Assembly: GCA_017513005.1 (NCBI GenBank)
Contig: JAFWDM010000005.1
Location: 1-59,862, forward strand
Length of the DNA stretch: 59,862 bases
Reading direction: 5' to 3'
Source of the DNA: Lachnospiraceae bacterium
Lineage (GTDB): Bacteria > Bacillota > Clostridia > Lachnospirales > Lachnospiraceae
Shown here: positions 1-10,161 of the stretch, piece by piece
Position numbering within the stretch: position 1 is the first letter of the stretch
How the letters are laid out: every line of letters begins with the position of its first letter
The notes under the pieces: model-generated
The model's input: only the letters and a program-made list of their open reading frames with translations
Told to the model about the DNA's origin: nothing
Database searches by the model: none
Translations under genes and position numbers: made by a program

Positions 1-84
1 CGTCGTCATCGTGGTCATGGTGATGGTGGTGCCCGTGCTCCTCGTCGTCATCGTGGTCATGGTGATGGTGGTGCTCGTGCTCCT
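1..84 (-). repeat. 42-bp tandem repeat encoding a His/Asp metal-binding tail
   Basis: Two copies of a 42-bp unit (1-42 and 43-84) differ at one position and encode 14-residue His/Asp/Glu-rich units at the end of the visible CobW-like protein. The array may continue left of the window. Confidence 0.85.
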
Positions 85-745
85 CCTCGTCTTCGTCATC
101 ATCGTAGTCCGCGGCGAGGACTTCCTCCAGCATCTGCTTCTGCAGATCAGCCGTACCCTCGATCGTATCCAGGATCATCTTTCCGTCCAGGCTGGCGATG
201 GGGGTCGTGATGATGGTCGCATCCTTGTTGTAGGCGCGCAGCAGTTCTATACACTCCTCGATCTTCTCCTGGCTGACCTTGTCCGTCCTGGTGAGGATGA
301 TCGTCCCTGCGTAAGCGATCTGGTTATTGAAAAACTCACCGAAATTCTTGAGGTATACCTTGCACTTGGAGGCATCCACGACTGCAACCGCACTGTTGAG
401 GTGCATCTGCGTGTGCTCGGACGCGTCGTTGATGGCACGCATGACATCCGAAAGCTTTCCGACGCCGGAGGGCTCGATCAGGATACGCTCGGGGGCATAG
501 GCTTCCATGACCTCTCTGAGGGAAGTGCCGAAATCACCCACCAGGGAGCAGCAGATGCAGCCCGCGTTCATCTCACGGATCTCGATGCCGGATTCCTTCA
601 AAAATCCGCCGTCGATGCCGATCTGTCCGAATTCATTTTCGATGAGAACGACTTTGGTTCCGGCGAGCGCCTCTTTTAGAAGCTTTTTGATCAGCGTAGT
701 CTTGCCCGCGCCCAGGAAGCCGGACACGATATCTATTTTCGTCAT
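1..745 (-). CDS. CobW/P47K-family (G3E) GTPase with histidine-rich tail, 3' end outside window
   Basis: G3E GTPases act as metal chaperones or insertases for zinc, cobalt or nickel. The visible 248 residues begin MTKIDIVSGFLGAGKTTLIK, so the Walker A loop GFLGAGKTT lies at residues 9-17. The family's metal-binding CxCC motif (GCICC) is at about 62-66 and a TRTD guanine-specificity motif at about 152-155. From about residue 210 the chain turns Asp/Glu/His-rich, with at least two 14-residue units of the type EEHGHHHHHDHDDD; the DNA is a 42-bp tandem repeat at 1-84. The gene continues past the left edge, so the tail length and C-terminal domain are unseen. The ATG at 745 follows AGGAGG at good spacing. 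The His-rich tail suggests zinc or nickel handling; the metal is inferred, and no regulator site was seen. Confidence 0.9.
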   Translation of the reverse strand, partial: MTKIDIVSGFLGAGKTTLIKKLLKEALAGTKVVLIENEFGQIGIDGGFLKESGIEIREMNAGCICCSLVGDFGTSLREVMEAYAPERILIEPSGVGKLSDVMRAINDASEHTQMHLNSAVAVVDASKCKVYLKNFGEFFNNQIAYAGTIILTRTDKVSQEKIEECIELLRAYNKDATIITTPIASLDGKMILDTIEGTADLQKQMLEEVLAADYDDDEDEEEHEHHHHHDHDDDEEHGHHHHHDHDDD

Positions 746-811
746 TAGTCTTTTCCTCCTCTGTATACAGTTATACCAGGGGGCTGTCCCCCTGGCACAT
801 GTTCTCAAAAA

Positions 812-1166
812 ATAAGCAGGGCTGTAAGCCGGGTTCTGTCTTGGATGATCATCTATCTTGGACTGCCGTTACCGACAGCCTCCAGCGACCCACCTGAGAA
901 CGGGCCGGGCAAGCCCATGGTCCTCGTTTCGGTCTTGCTTCGGATGGGGTTTACATGGCTCTCCATGTTACCATGAAGACGGTAGTCTCTTACACTGCCT
1001 TTTCACCCTTACCCGCGGCACACCTGCGTGCGCCGCTGGCGGTATATTTCTGTTGCACTGGCCTGGGAGTCACCTCCACCGGACGTTATCCGGCATCCTG
1101 CCCTGTGAAGCCCGGACTTTCCTCAGTCCGGAATGCTCCGGACCGCGATCACCCGCCCTGCTTATC
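812..1166 (-). ncRNA. rnpB: RNase P RNA, A type
   Basis: RNase P RNA is the catalytic subunit that trims tRNA 5' leaders. On the minus strand the diagnostic GAGGAAAGTCCGGGCT occurs near the 5' end, followed by GCAGGATGCCGGATAACG, GTGCAACAGAAA and, near the 3' end, GAACCCGGCTTACAG. The 5' and 3' ends (TAAGCAGGGC and GCCCTGCTTA) pair to form helix P1. The length of about 355 nt suits an A-type clostridial RNA. A near-consensus promoter lies just upstream. Confidence 0.95.
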
Positions 1167-1173
1167 GTGTGAA

Positions 1174-1202
1174 ATGTTAGTCTCGTTTTTCTTTTTTGTC
1201 AA
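1174..1202 (-). promoter_or_regulatory. Promoter of rnpB
   Basis: On the minus strand TTGACA (1202-1197), a 17-nt spacer and TAACAT (1179-1174) put the start about 7 nt downstream, at the 5' end of RNase P RNA. Confidence 0.8.
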
Positions 1203-1243
1203 TGGCAGACGGAAACTGCCGGAATCTATGCCGGCTCCTCGTA

Positions 1244-1281
1244 TTACTGTTCACGTCCTGTCGAGGGCGTGAACATGTAAC
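1244..1281 (-). repeat. Partial copy of the dispersed three-hairpin repeat (third hairpin only)
   Basis: On the minus strand this is GTTACATGTTCACG, CCCTCGACAGGA, CGTGAACAGTAA, nearly identical to the third hairpin of the copies at 23480-23633 and 38482-38635, but in the opposite orientation. It lies between the uridine-kinase-like stop and the rnpB promoter. No T-tract follows, so it is not a standard terminator. Confidence 0.75.
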
Positions 1282-1291
1282 CCCTCCCTTA

Positions 1292-2959
1292 TCACACCGG
1301 GAAGATCCCCCCGCCCACAAACTCCCTGCAGATGGAATTGCCGGGTACGGGCGTAGCGTCGATCCCCACGAAGTAATCGAGGAATTTGATGAGCCGCTTG
1401 GCCTCATAGTACTCCGGTTCATTGGGCCGCACGCCCAGAAGGAGCGGTTCCGCAAACTGCTTGAGGATGGCCAGCTCGTAGATCAGGACGGAATTGAAAA
1501 CCGCGTCGGCAGTCTCCTGGAAGGGGAAGATATTCCTCTCTTCGCCTTCCCGGACCTTCGGCCAGCTGCGCAGGGTATCCTGGGCAGTGTAGGACCGGGT
1601 CCTGGCATCCCGCACCATCCGACGCAGGAGCCTGGTATCGGTGGACGGAATACGGTTGTGTTCATCGATGTTCAGGCTGGTCATGGCGCTGATGTAGATC
1701 TTGAACTTGTTTTCCTCCGGAAGCTTCTCGGTCACGCGGGGGTTGAGCCCGTGGATCCCTTCGATCACCAGGATGTCCGACTCTTCAAATTTCAGGAAGT
1801 CACCCTTGTAGACGCGTCTGCCGCTCTTGAAGTCAAAGCGCGGCATCTCGATGGTCTCGCCGTTGAGCAGGTCCACCATGTCGTCATTGAAGAGCTCCAG
1901 GTCGAGCGCCTCCAGTACATCAAAATTGAAATTCCCGTCGATGTCGACAGGCGTGCGGTCCCGGTCGACGAAGTAGTCGTCCATGCTGATGATATGGGGC
2001 CGCAGGCCAAAGGACTTGAGCTGGATCGCAAGGCGGTGGGAAAACGTCGTCTTGCCGGAGGAGCTGGGTCCCGCGACCAGGACGAACCGGACTGTGCCCC
2101 GGTCATAGATCTCCTGCGCGGTCTTTGCGATCCGCCGCTCCTGGAGCGCCTCCTGGACCAGGATCATGTCACTGATGCTGCCGTTGCAGATCTGTTCATT
2201 CAGATCGCCGACAGTGCTGATATTGACCAGGTCTCCCCACTGTGTCGAGAGCATAAGCTGGTCAAATAAATTCGGCTGCTCCACAAACTCCTCGAGTTCC
2301 GTCGGGTTTTCCATAGTCGGAAGTACCAGCAGGAGCCCGCCCTCGTAGGCCATCACCTTGAACAGACGCACATAGCCTGTGGAAGGGAGCATATATCCGT
2401 AAAAATAATCGGAATATCCCTCCATCCGGTAGACATTGACCGTGGAACTGCGGCGATAGTGAAAGAGCTTCTCCTTATCCTTCATGCCCTGCCTGCGGAA
2501 GAGCTCGATCGCATCGTCGATCGGATAGGTCTTTTTGATAATGGGAATGTTTTTTTCCACATAAAGGCGCATCCGCTCCTCGATCCTGGCAGCGAAATCA
2601 GGGGTGGCACGAAGTCCGCCCAGCATGCTGCAGAAGCAGGCGTTTCCGAGGAAAAACTCGATCTTGATATGTGTGTTGCGGCCTGCGTCGCCCGCGTCCG
2701 CCAGAATCTCGGAGGCCGCCTTGACCAGCATCATCTGTGCTGTACGCACATAGGCGTTGTGTCCCGGCTTGTCAGCGGTCGTGATGAATGACAGCGCGCC
2801 ATCCCTTTCGAGACGTTTCGACAGCTCCCGCATCTTTCCGTTGTGATAGACCAGCGCAATGGAATAATTGTACTTGGGCTGGTATTCTCTGACGATCGCT
2901 TCGAAAGTCGTCCCCTTATCATACTGACGGATCGCCCCGTTGATCATGACTGTAGGCAT
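1292..2959 (-). CDS. Uridine-kinase-like P-loop protein with threonyl-tRNA-synthetase-like N-terminus
   Basis: A 555-residue cytosolic protein. The C-terminal half is a phosphoribulokinase/uridine kinase fold: Walker A GPSSSGKT at about residues 297-304, then SMDDYFVDRDRTP and the later VIEGIHGLN segment. The N-terminal half resembles the TGS and second additional domains of threonyl-tRNA synthetase, an architecture common in Firmicutes proteins annotated as uridine kinase. True uridine kinases are about 210 residues, so the physiological substrate is uncertain. The ATG at 2959 follows a GGAGGAAA stretch. It stands alone between rnpB and nif3 with about 100 nt upstream. Confidence 0.85.
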   Translation of the reverse strand: MPTVMINGAIRQYDKGTTFEAIVREYQPKYNYSIALVYHNGKMRELSKRLERDGALSFITTADKPGHNAYVRTAQMMLVKAASEILADAGDAGRNTHIKIEFFLGNACFCSMLGGLRATPDFAARIEERMRLYVEKNIPIIKKTYPIDDAIELFRRQGMKDKEKLFHYRRSSTVNVYRMEGYSDYFYGYMLPSTGYVRLFKVMAYEGGLLLVLPTMENPTELEEFVEQPNLFDQLMLSTQWGDLVNISTVGDLNEQICNGSISDMILVQEALQERRIAKTAQEIYDRGTVRFVLVAGPSSSGKTTFSHRLAIQLKSFGLRPHIISMDDYFVDRDRTPVDIDGNFNFDVLEALDLELFNDDMVDLLNGETIEMPRFDFKSGRRVYKGDFLKFEESDILVIEGIHGLNPRVTEKLPEENKFKIYISAMTSLNIDEHNRIPSTDTRLLRRMVRDARTRSYTAQDTLRSWPKVREGEERNIFPFQETADAVFNSVLIYELAILKQFAEPLLLGVRPNEPEYYEAKRLIKFLDYFVGIDATPVPGNSICREFVGGGIFPV

Positions 2960-3062
2960 CCTGTTTCCTCCATAATCTGCTGCTGTACTCTATCGGCAGC
3001 TGCAACTCTTTTCTGAAATGATACTCTGCTCTGCAACACGATGGTAGCTGCAGTTCTCTCCT

Positions 3063-3845
3063 TTATAAAACCCTGCAGGGTGCCGCCTCCGGTGCGGCGA
3101 TCACCTCAAGCGCAGGAAGCTTCCGTCGCAGATAATCCGTCATGTAGGGCACGAAAAGCTTTTCGACCCCGTAGTGGCCGGCATCGATCACCGCAATGCC
3201 CTTTTCCACTGCATCCAGCCCTGCATGATGGTTCACATCTCCGGTCACATATACGTCCGCGCCCGCTGCGCAGGCGAGGTCGATCTCCTCTTTTCCGGAG
3301 CCGGGCAGGACGGCACAGGTGACGACGGTATCCGACAGGTCTCCGTAGACCTGGACCTGGTCCAGAGAAAAGGCCCTTTTGACAAAGGCGGCGAAGTCCT
3401 CCAGTTTCATGTGCTCCGGAAGCTTCCCGATCCTGCCGATCCCTTCCTTGGAGACATCATCCTCATAAGTCACTTCCAGCACTTCCCGGTCCGTGAGCCG
3501 AAGCAGGTCGGCGGCGGCATCCGCCATGCCCATGACGTCAAAATTGGTGTGCATGGCGTAACAGGAGATATCATTGCGGATCAGGTCTATGATCCTGCGG
3601 CCGACATGATCCCGGTCATGGATCTGCTTAATCCCCGAAAAAAGGAGGGGATGGTGGGTGATCAGCAGGTCCGCCCCTTCCTGCACGGCATAGGCGATCA
3701 CCGGTGTGGAGGCATCCACTGCCAGGCATACCGTCAACACATCCTGCCCGTACCGTCCTGTCTGCAGTCCGGAATTATCCCAGGAGACCGCAAACTGTGC
3801 CGGGCAGTCATGTTCCAGCTGTTCGATGACCTTCTCCAGTCTCAT
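3063..3845 (-). CDS. Nif3-like dinuclear metal centre protein
   Basis: 260 residues, the size of the short (no insert) Nif3/YqfO family, which forms hexameric rings with two metal ions per subunit; some members are described as GTP cyclohydrolase 1 type 2, but the role remains poorly defined. Visible metal ligands are in DLLITHHPLLFSG, HTNFD and the C-terminal DAGHYGVEKLF, in the usual order. The start at 3845 follows AGAGGGAAG. It lies about 120 nt downstream of trmK, its standard partner in Firmicutes, and is probably in the same transcript. Confidence 0.92.
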   Translation of the reverse strand: MRLEKVIEQLEHDCPAQFAVSWDNSGLQTGRYGQDVLTVCLAVDASTPVIAYAVQEGADLLITHHPLLFSGIKQIHDRDHVGRRIIDLIRNDISCYAMHTNFDVMGMADAAADLLRLTDREVLEVTYEDDVSKEGIGRIGKLPEHMKLEDFAAFVKRAFSLDQVQVYGDLSDTVVTCAVLPGSGKEEIDLACAAGADVYVTGDVNHHAGLDAVEKGIAVIDAGHYGVEKLFVPYMTDYLRRKLPALEVIAAPEAAPCRVL

Positions 3846-3967
3846 GCTCTTCCCTCTTTCTGCGTCTTTTCTGCCCCGGCTTTTTACCGGGACATGGATC
3901 GACCTGCTCTTTTGGCATTGCTGCTTTTCCTGTCAGGAACCGGCCGCCTTCCCGGTCTCATCGCTCT

Positions 3968-4822
3968 TCATGGCGTGGCCCCGGTTTCCGCGGAAAACGT
4001 GCCGTATGCATCCGCCGCAGACGAAGTACTATACACAGCCAGCGCGGCGCGAAAGATCTCAAGATCCCTCTCGATCTGCGTCTGTCTCTCCAGATGGACC
4101 CTGTGCAGGTCTTTTTTTTCTTCTTTTTTCTGCGGCGCAGTCTGCAGAACGGCCCCTCTGACGGAACGCAGGATCTTTTCCAGTACTGCGGTCTGACGGA
4201 TCAGGTATTCATGCAGGACCGGGTCCCGCCGGCGCAGCAGGACAGGCCCGAACAGGTCCTCTGCGGCCTGCCGGACAGGATCTTCCGCGGACCGCACCGG
4301 GCTCTGCGGGGTGCTTTTGACCGCCCGCAGGATCGGGTAGTATTTCCCGTCTTCGAAGAGGAAACGCTCCTCCTCGATCGTAAATCCCAGCGTCCGGAGA
4401 CAGCTGCGCACTTTATCCGGATCCGACTGCGGACCCAGGACCAGGGCGTAAAAGGATTTTGTTTTTTCCGGTTCCCGCAGCAGGATCTCCCGGATCATGG
4501 AACCGCCCATTCCGGCAATGATCAGGGTGTCCGCCTCTCCCGGACGGAAAGCATCCAGCCCGTCAGAGAGCCGCAGCTCCACCAGCTGCTCCATGCCGTA
4601 CAGGCGGAGGTTGCCGGCAGCCTTTCCGAGGGGGCCGGCGATCACATCCATGCCGATCGCCCGCGAGAAACGCTTTTCCTGCAGAAGACGGATCGGGATA
4701 TGGGCGTGGTCGCAGCCCACGTCACAGACTGTGTTCCCTGTGCCCGCGAGTGCAGAGATCGCCTGCAGGCGCCCGGAGAGGCTGACCGGCCTCGTTCTGT
4801 ACCCTGTCGTATTGTCTGCCAT
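3968..4822 (-). CDS. trmK: tRNA (adenine22-N1)-methyltransferase TrmK
   Basis: SAM-dependent methyltransferase making m1A22 in tRNA. The N-terminal Rossmann fold shows the SAM motif VCDVGCDHAHIPI at about residues 32-44, then IGMDVIAGPLGKA and the family motif IIAGMGGSMIREIL, which carries the catalytic region. The C-terminal part is a charged helical coiled-coil domain, as in the family. The ATG at 4822 follows the rpoD stop codon by one base, so translation is probably coupled. Length of 284 residues is slightly above the typical 230-250 because of a C-terminal extension. Confidence 0.92.
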   Translation of the reverse strand: MADNTTGYRTRPVSLSGRLQAISALAGTGNTVCDVGCDHAHIPIRLLQEKRFSRAIGMDVIAGPLGKAAGNLRLYGMEQLVELRLSDGLDAFRPGEADTLIIAGMGGSMIREILLREPEKTKSFYALVLGPQSDPDKVRSCLRTLGFTIEEERFLFEDGKYYPILRAVKSTPQSPVRSAEDPVRQAAEDLFGPVLLRRRDPVLHEYLIRQTAVLEKILRSVRGAVLQTAPQKKEEKKDLHRVHLERQTQIERDLEIFRAALAVYSTSSAADAYGTFSAETGATP

Positions 4823-4823
4823 C

Positions 4824-5957
<1,134 letters not shown>

Positions 5958-6005
5958 GTACTCTCGTTTCCTCCGGTTTTGATCCCTGTTGACAGGCCGG
6001 ATCAT

Positions 6006-6131
6006 CCGGCCTGCCCTCCCTGTTTAAAATATCTTCCGCGTCTGTCTGTATTTATACTTCCGTTAACCGGTCTGTGCGCTGACGATCCGTTAAACGGACT
6101 GCCGGTTACTGTATTTATACCCTGCAGCGAT
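6006..6131. promoter_or_regulatory. rpoD-dnaG spacer with repeated GTATAAATACAG motif and inverted repeats
   Basis: On the minus strand GTATAAATACAG occurs twice, about 63 bp apart. Between them lie nested inverted repeats (AACCGG with CCGGTT, and TCCGTTAAACGGA). These could be an internal rpoD promoter or RNA-processing site; no consensus -35 box fits well. Confidence 0.35.
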
Positions 6132-8111
6132 TTATACCTTGAAGTGTGCCGTCCGCAGTGTCTGCAGCAGCTGCTTCGTCTTTAAAAACTCCTGTATGGA
6201 CATGGCGGGGCCTCCCCCCTCCGTAACGGGGCCCGATCTTCTTGCCAACGATGCCTCCCGGATGGAATAGACAAGTTCCCGCAGTGTTTTTTCTCTGTCC
6301 GCCTCCGTCTCGATCCCGGCCATGTGGGCATTGAACATCTCCGCGACCGCCTCCTGCTGCTCCCGGGTCTCAAAGGAGGAAATGATTCCCGCCGCCGCGG
6401 AAAGCTCACCTGCCGTGCCGGCTCCCGCCTGCATCCGGTCCCATAGACGGGCAGCCGTCTCCCTGAAAAGAGGCCCGTCGAAGTCCTCCGGTCCCAGATA
6501 GGCACTCACCTGCCCGAAGATAGACGGCTGATCCGTGATCCAGGTCAGCAAGAGTCTCTGTTTTTTCCAGAGCGCCTGTGTCGCCTTTGGTATGCGGGGC
6601 CTGCCGCGGTTTGTAACGGCTGCCTGCGTCCGGACGCCTGCCTCCGGCCTCCCCGCTCCGGTTGCCGGCAGACCGCCCGCCTCTGTCCTGCCCGTTCCGG
6701 CGGAGGATGGACCGGCGGCCGGTGTCATGCCCCGGGCTGTATTCCCAGTGACAGGTTCCAGGATGACCGCATCCCTCTCCCCTGCAGACTCCCGTGACAG
6801 GCCGGTCATTTCCTCTGTTCCGGCCACAGTCCCGTACTGGGCGACCAGTCTGCGGAGGGCGTCTGTCCGGATGAAATATTTTTCCGCTGCCGCGGCAATA
6901 TAGTTCTCGCGCTCGATCTCATCGGAGAAGGTGCAGAGCTTTTTTGCGATCTCGCGGTGGAATGCGGTCCGGCTCGCGGGGTCATCCATCCGGTAGGAAT
7001 CGGACAGGATCCGCAGTTCATAAAAAAAGCTGTTCTCCGCATTGTCGATCCTGGCCTGAAAGGCCTCCCGCCCCTCGGCCTTGATAAACTCATCCGGATC
7101 CTTGTGCGGCCGCAGGTCGATCACTGCAGTGTCCATCCCCGCCTTCCGGAGGATCCCGATATTACGCAGCGCCGCCCGGACACCCGCACCGTCACTGTCA
7201 TAGGCGAGGAGGATCTTTTTCGCATAGCGCTTCAGGAGCGATGCCTGGCCGGCCGTAAAGGATGTCCCGAGGGAGGCGACGGCCTCCGTAAATCCCGCCT
7301 GGTGCATGGCGATCACATCCATATACCCCTCGCACAGGATCAGATATTCCTTTCTGCTGCGCCGCGCAAGGTTCAGGGCATATAGATTCCTTCCTTTATC
7401 GAAGATCATCGTATCCGAGGAATTCAGGTACTTGGGTTTCGTATCCCCCAGTACCCGGCCTCCGAAGCCGATGACCCTTCCCCGCACATCCTGGATCGGA
7501 AAAATGACACGGTTCCAGAACCGGTCATGGAGTCCCTGCTTTTCGTTGAAAACGGCCAGATCGGATTCCAGGATCATCTCGTCCGTATATCCCTTTCCCC
7601 GCAGCCATGCCGTCAGATCACTGCGCGCCCCGTCTGCAAACCCCAGGCCGAACTGCTTCATCGTCTCCGGTGTGAGGGCACGCTCCGTAAAATACCGCAT
7701 GCCTCTGGCCCCCTTTTTTGTCCGCAGCAGACGGTAATAGTACACAGCCGCCTCTTTGTTGATCGCGAGCAGGTCCTGTCTGTGCCGCTCCCTTTTTTTG
7801 CTCTCCTCGCTCCTGTTCGGAGCCGGGAGGGTGATCTTCGCCCTGTCCGCCAGGTCCTGCAGGACCTCCTGAAAAGGACTGTTGTTGTATTTCATCAGGA
7901 AGGTGATCGCAGAACCGGCCGCCCCGCACCCGAAGCAGTAATACATGTTCTTGGAAGGGACAACATAAAAAGAGGGAGTCTTTTCATTGTGAAAGGGGCA
8001 CAGACCGACATAGTCCTTCCCCTTTTTCTGCAGATGCACATGAGAAGAGATCACATCCACAATATCCGTATTTGCAAGGACCTGGTCCAGTACTTCCTGT
8101 GGATAATACAT
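6132..8111 (-). CDS. dnaG: DNA primase
   Basis: Synthesises RNA primers for replication with the DnaB helicase. The N-terminal CHC2 zinc finger shows GLCPFHNEKTPSF and YYCFGCGAAG. The Toprim core follows with LILCEGYMDVIAMHQAG and LLAYDSDGAGVRAALR. After about residue 430 there is a variable Gly/Ala/Thr-rich linker, then the helical DnaB-interaction domain. I prefer the ATG at 8111 (MYYPQEV), which matches the family's N-terminus; an ATG four codons upstream sits directly on AGGAGG and leaves no spacing. It precedes rpoD, the usual clostridial order. Confidence 0.96.
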   Translation of the reverse strand: MYYPQEVLDQVLANTDIVDVISSHVHLQKKGKDYVGLCPFHNEKTPSFYVVPSKNMYYCFGCGAAGSAITFLMKYNNSPFQEVLQDLADRAKITLPAPNRSEESKKRERHRQDLLAINKEAAVYYYRLLRTKKGARGMRYFTERALTPETMKQFGLGFADGARSDLTAWLRGKGYTDEMILESDLAVFNEKQGLHDRFWNRVIFPIQDVRGRVIGFGGRVLGDTKPKYLNSSDTMIFDKGRNLYALNLARRSRKEYLILCEGYMDVIAMHQAGFTEAVASLGTSFTAGQASLLKRYAKKILLAYDSDGAGVRAALRNIGILRKAGMDTAVIDLRPHKDPDEFIKAEGREAFQARIDNAENSFFYELRILSDSYRMDDPASRTAFHREIAKKLCTFSDEIERENYIAAAAEKYFIRTDALRRLVAQYGTVAGTEEMTGLSRESAGERDAVILEPVTGNTARGMTPAAGPSSAGTGRTEAGGLPATGAGRPEAGVRTQAAVTNRGRPRIPKATQALWKKQRLLLTWITDQPSIFGQVSAYLGPEDFDGPLFRETAARLWDRMQAGAGTAGELSAAAGIISSFETREQQEAVAEMFNAHMAGIETEADREKTLRELVYSIREASLARRSGPVTEGGGPAMSIQEFLKTKQLLQTLRTAHFKV

Positions 8112-8289
8112 CCCTACAGTCATCCTCCTGTCATGAAAAAACTGCGCATTTATATTATTCTGTTCAAAAAAGGAAAATCCTTTAGATGGTTTTCATAAAA
8201 ATGAAGATTATTTTACAATTTTATTGTGAAAATACTACAGATGCCCAACAAAAAGACCGGCGGCAGCTGCAGGTTTTTCGACCGGGTTT

Positions 8290-9297
8290 TCACAGCACAG
8301 ACCAGGACTTCGGGATGAAAAGCTCCTCGTATTTTGCGATCGCAAAGCGGTCCGACATGGCGCTGATATAATCACATACCTCGCGGTGCTTCGATGTGTC
8401 GTCCACCACCATTTCCCGCAGAAAAGCAGGCAGGTCCTCTGTATGCTCCAGATAGTACCCGTAAAGTACTTCAACGACCCTCTCCGCCTTGTGTTCCTCC
8501 GCCTTTGCGACCGGATCCGCGTAGACCCTTCTGTGCATGAAAGCGCGCATATCCTTCATTGCCTGTGCGACAGGCGGCGACATGGCGATCACGGGCTTTC
8601 CCTGGCTGGTCCGGATCAGGTCGTGAATAAAATGGTCCAGGCGTTCTCCGGTCGTCTTCCCGACGACGGAGGTGATCTCCTCCGGGACGTCCTCTTCGGT
8701 CAGGATCCCGGCCCGCATCGCATCATCCATATCGTGGTGGAAATAGGCGATCTTGTCCGACAGGCGGACGATCCGGCCCTCCAGCGTGGACGGAGACCCA
8801 CTTGTCTGGTGATTCAGGATCCCGTCCCGGACCTCCCAGGACAGGTTCAGCCCCTTTCCGTCCCGCTCCAGCACATCCACGAGCCGCAGACTCTGGACAT
8901 TGTGGGAAAATCCAAGCGGACACACCCGGTCCAGGGCCCGCTCTCCTGCGTGTCCAAAGGGTGTATGTCCCAGATCATGGCCCAGCGCGATCGCTTCGAC
9001 CAGATCTTCATTCAGGCGCAGGGCTTTCGCAATGGTCCTCGCATTCTGCGATACCTCCAGCGTATGTGTCATCCTGGTCCTGTAGTGATCTCCGAAGGGA
9101 GCCAGAAAAACCTGTGTCTTGTCCTTCAGTCTCCGAAAAGACTTGCTGTGCAGGATCCTGTCCCTGTCCCTCTGGAAAGCCGGACGGATATCACAGGGGA
9201 TCTCGTCCCTTTCTCTCCCCCTGCTCTCTGCCGACAGGCTTGCCCAGGGCGCAAGGATCTCACGTTCCCTCTGTTCAAGCTCCTCACGAATCGTCAT
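8290..9297 (-). CDS. dgt: Deoxyguanosinetriphosphate triphosphohydrolase-like HD protein
   Basis: HD-superfamily dNTP triphosphohydrolase that hydrolyses dNTPs to nucleoside and triphosphate, influencing dNTP pools. Metal-binding HD motifs are visible in RMTHTLEVSQNARTIA (H) and IALGHDLGHTPFGHAGE (HD), with a downstream Asp in RLSDKIAYFHHD. Length of 335 residues matches the shorter dGTPase-like group 2 proteins found upstream of dnaG in Clostridia. AGGAGG precedes the ATG at 9297. Substrate preference among dNTPs cannot be read from sequence. Confidence 0.93.
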   Translation of the reverse strand: MTIREELEQREREILAPWASLSAESRGRERDEIPCDIRPAFQRDRDRILHSKSFRRLKDKTQVFLAPFGDHYRTRMTHTLEVSQNARTIAKALRLNEDLVEAIALGHDLGHTPFGHAGERALDRVCPLGFSHNVQSLRLVDVLERDGKGLNLSWEVRDGILNHQTSGSPSTLEGRIVRLSDKIAYFHHDMDDAMRAGILTEEDVPEEITSVVGKTTGERLDHFIHDLIRTSQGKPVIAMSPPVAQAMKDMRAFMHRRVYADPVAKAEEHKAERVVEVLYGYYLEHTEDLPAFLREMVVDDTSKHREVCDYISAMSDRFAIAKYEELFIPKSWSVL

Positions 9298-9408
9298 GAA
9301 AGCCTCCTGCTGTGCTGCAAAGCTTGCTGTGTGTCCCTATTATTCTGTATTCTGTATCAGACTTCCGTTTCCTTTTTCCCCGGAAGACGGAAAAGATTAA
9401 TTTTTCAT

Positions 9409-9438
9409 AAAAAAAATCAGCATACCTTCGTATGCTGA
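9409..9438 (-). terminator. Rho-independent terminator of the tRNA cluster
   Basis: On the minus strand TCAGCATAC-GAAG-GTATGCTGA forms a 9-bp stem followed by a run of eight T, directly downstream of tRNA-Val(CAC). Confidence 0.9.
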
Positions 9439-9449
9439 GACTGTTTAAG

Positions 9450-9523
9450 TGGAACGGACGGGGATCGAACCCGTGACCTCTCGCGTGTGAGGCGAACGCT
9501 CATCCCGGCTGAGCTACCGTTCC
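9450..9523 (-). tRNA. tRNA-Val (CAC)
   Basis: 74 nt including the discriminator base; cloverleaf with acceptor GGAACGG/CCGTTCC, D arm GCTC-GAGC, anticodon loop CTCACAC (anticodon CAC) and T loop GTTCGATCC. CCA is not encoded. Confidence 0.95.
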
Positions 9524-9589
9524 CTGTTCTGTATGCCTCTGTATCTCACAGATGATACAAAAAAAGGAATCCTCAGATTCCCTTTTTCG

Positions 9590-9673
9590 TGCGGAAGATG
9601 GGACTTGAACCCACACGCTGTAACCAGCACAAGATCCTTAGTCTTGCTCGTCTGCCAATTCCGACACTTCCGC
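9590..9673 (-). tRNA. tRNA-Leu (AAG)
   Basis: 84 nt with the long variable arm of class II tRNAs. Acceptor GCGGAAG/CTTCCGC, anticodon stem CAAGA/TCTTG with loop CTAAGGA, giving anticodon AAG; T loop GTTCAAGTC. An A34 leucine tRNA implies use of unmodified or inosine wobble for CUN codons. Confidence 0.93.
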
Positions 9674-9693
9674 ATGCACTTCCAAAAGGAAGA

Positions 9694-9776
9694 TGCAGGA
9701 GATGGGACTTGAACCCACACTATGTTGCCATAACAGGCACCTGAAGCCTGCGCGTCTGCCATTCCGCCACTCCTGC
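9694..9776 (-). tRNA. tRNA-Leu (CAG)
   Basis: 83 nt class II tRNA. Acceptor GCAGGAG/CTCCTGC, anticodon stem CAGGC/GCCTG with loop TTCAGGT (anticodon CAG), long variable arm, T loop GTTCAAGTC. Confidence 0.95.
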
Positions 9777-9833
9777 GCACAAATGAAATTGTAACTCTGC
9801 CACCACAAAGCAGCTTTATGGTCTGACAGATAG

Positions 9834-9907
9834 TGGAACCGACGGGGCTCGAACCCATGACCTCCCGCACGTCAAGCGGACGCTCATCCCAGCTGAGCTA
9901 CGGTTCC
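9834..9907 (-). tRNA. tRNA-Val (GAC)
   Basis: 74 nt. Acceptor GGAACCG/CGGTTCC, D arm GCTC-GAGC, anticodon stem TCCGC/GCGGG with loop TTGACGT (anticodon GAC), T loop GTTCGAGCC. First gene of the four-tRNA transcript. Confidence 0.95.
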
Positions 9908-9939
9908 ATCCGACTGGCTTATCGCCGTCAACGAATGCT

Positions 9940-9968
9940 ATTATATATGACATTCCCCTGTAATGCAA
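9940..9968 (-). promoter_or_regulatory. Promoter of the tRNA cluster
   Basis: Minus-strand TTGCAT (9968-9963), 17-nt spacer, TATAAT (9945-9940); start expected about 25 nt before tRNA-Val(GAC). The rest of the 9908-10233 spacer is AT-rich and holds this promoter and the divergent one at 10162. Confidence 0.85.
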
Positions 9969-10161
9969 GACTTTTTTATAATCTTTTTTACGATTTTTAT
10001 CATACGTTATTATGTTAACAACAGGAAGGTACAAACTCCTGTAAGGACAGACTTCCTGCGACAGGCTACACATATGTAGATAGTCATACCTCGAACAAGT
10101 ATGGGTAACGAAAATAATAGAGGCTGTATTTCATAAGGTCTGAATTATATAAAGACCGGAA

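Noticed and set aside
1244-1281. Rho-independent terminator of the uridine-kinase-like gene
   Set aside because: There is no T-run after the hairpin and its sequence matches the dispersed repeat.
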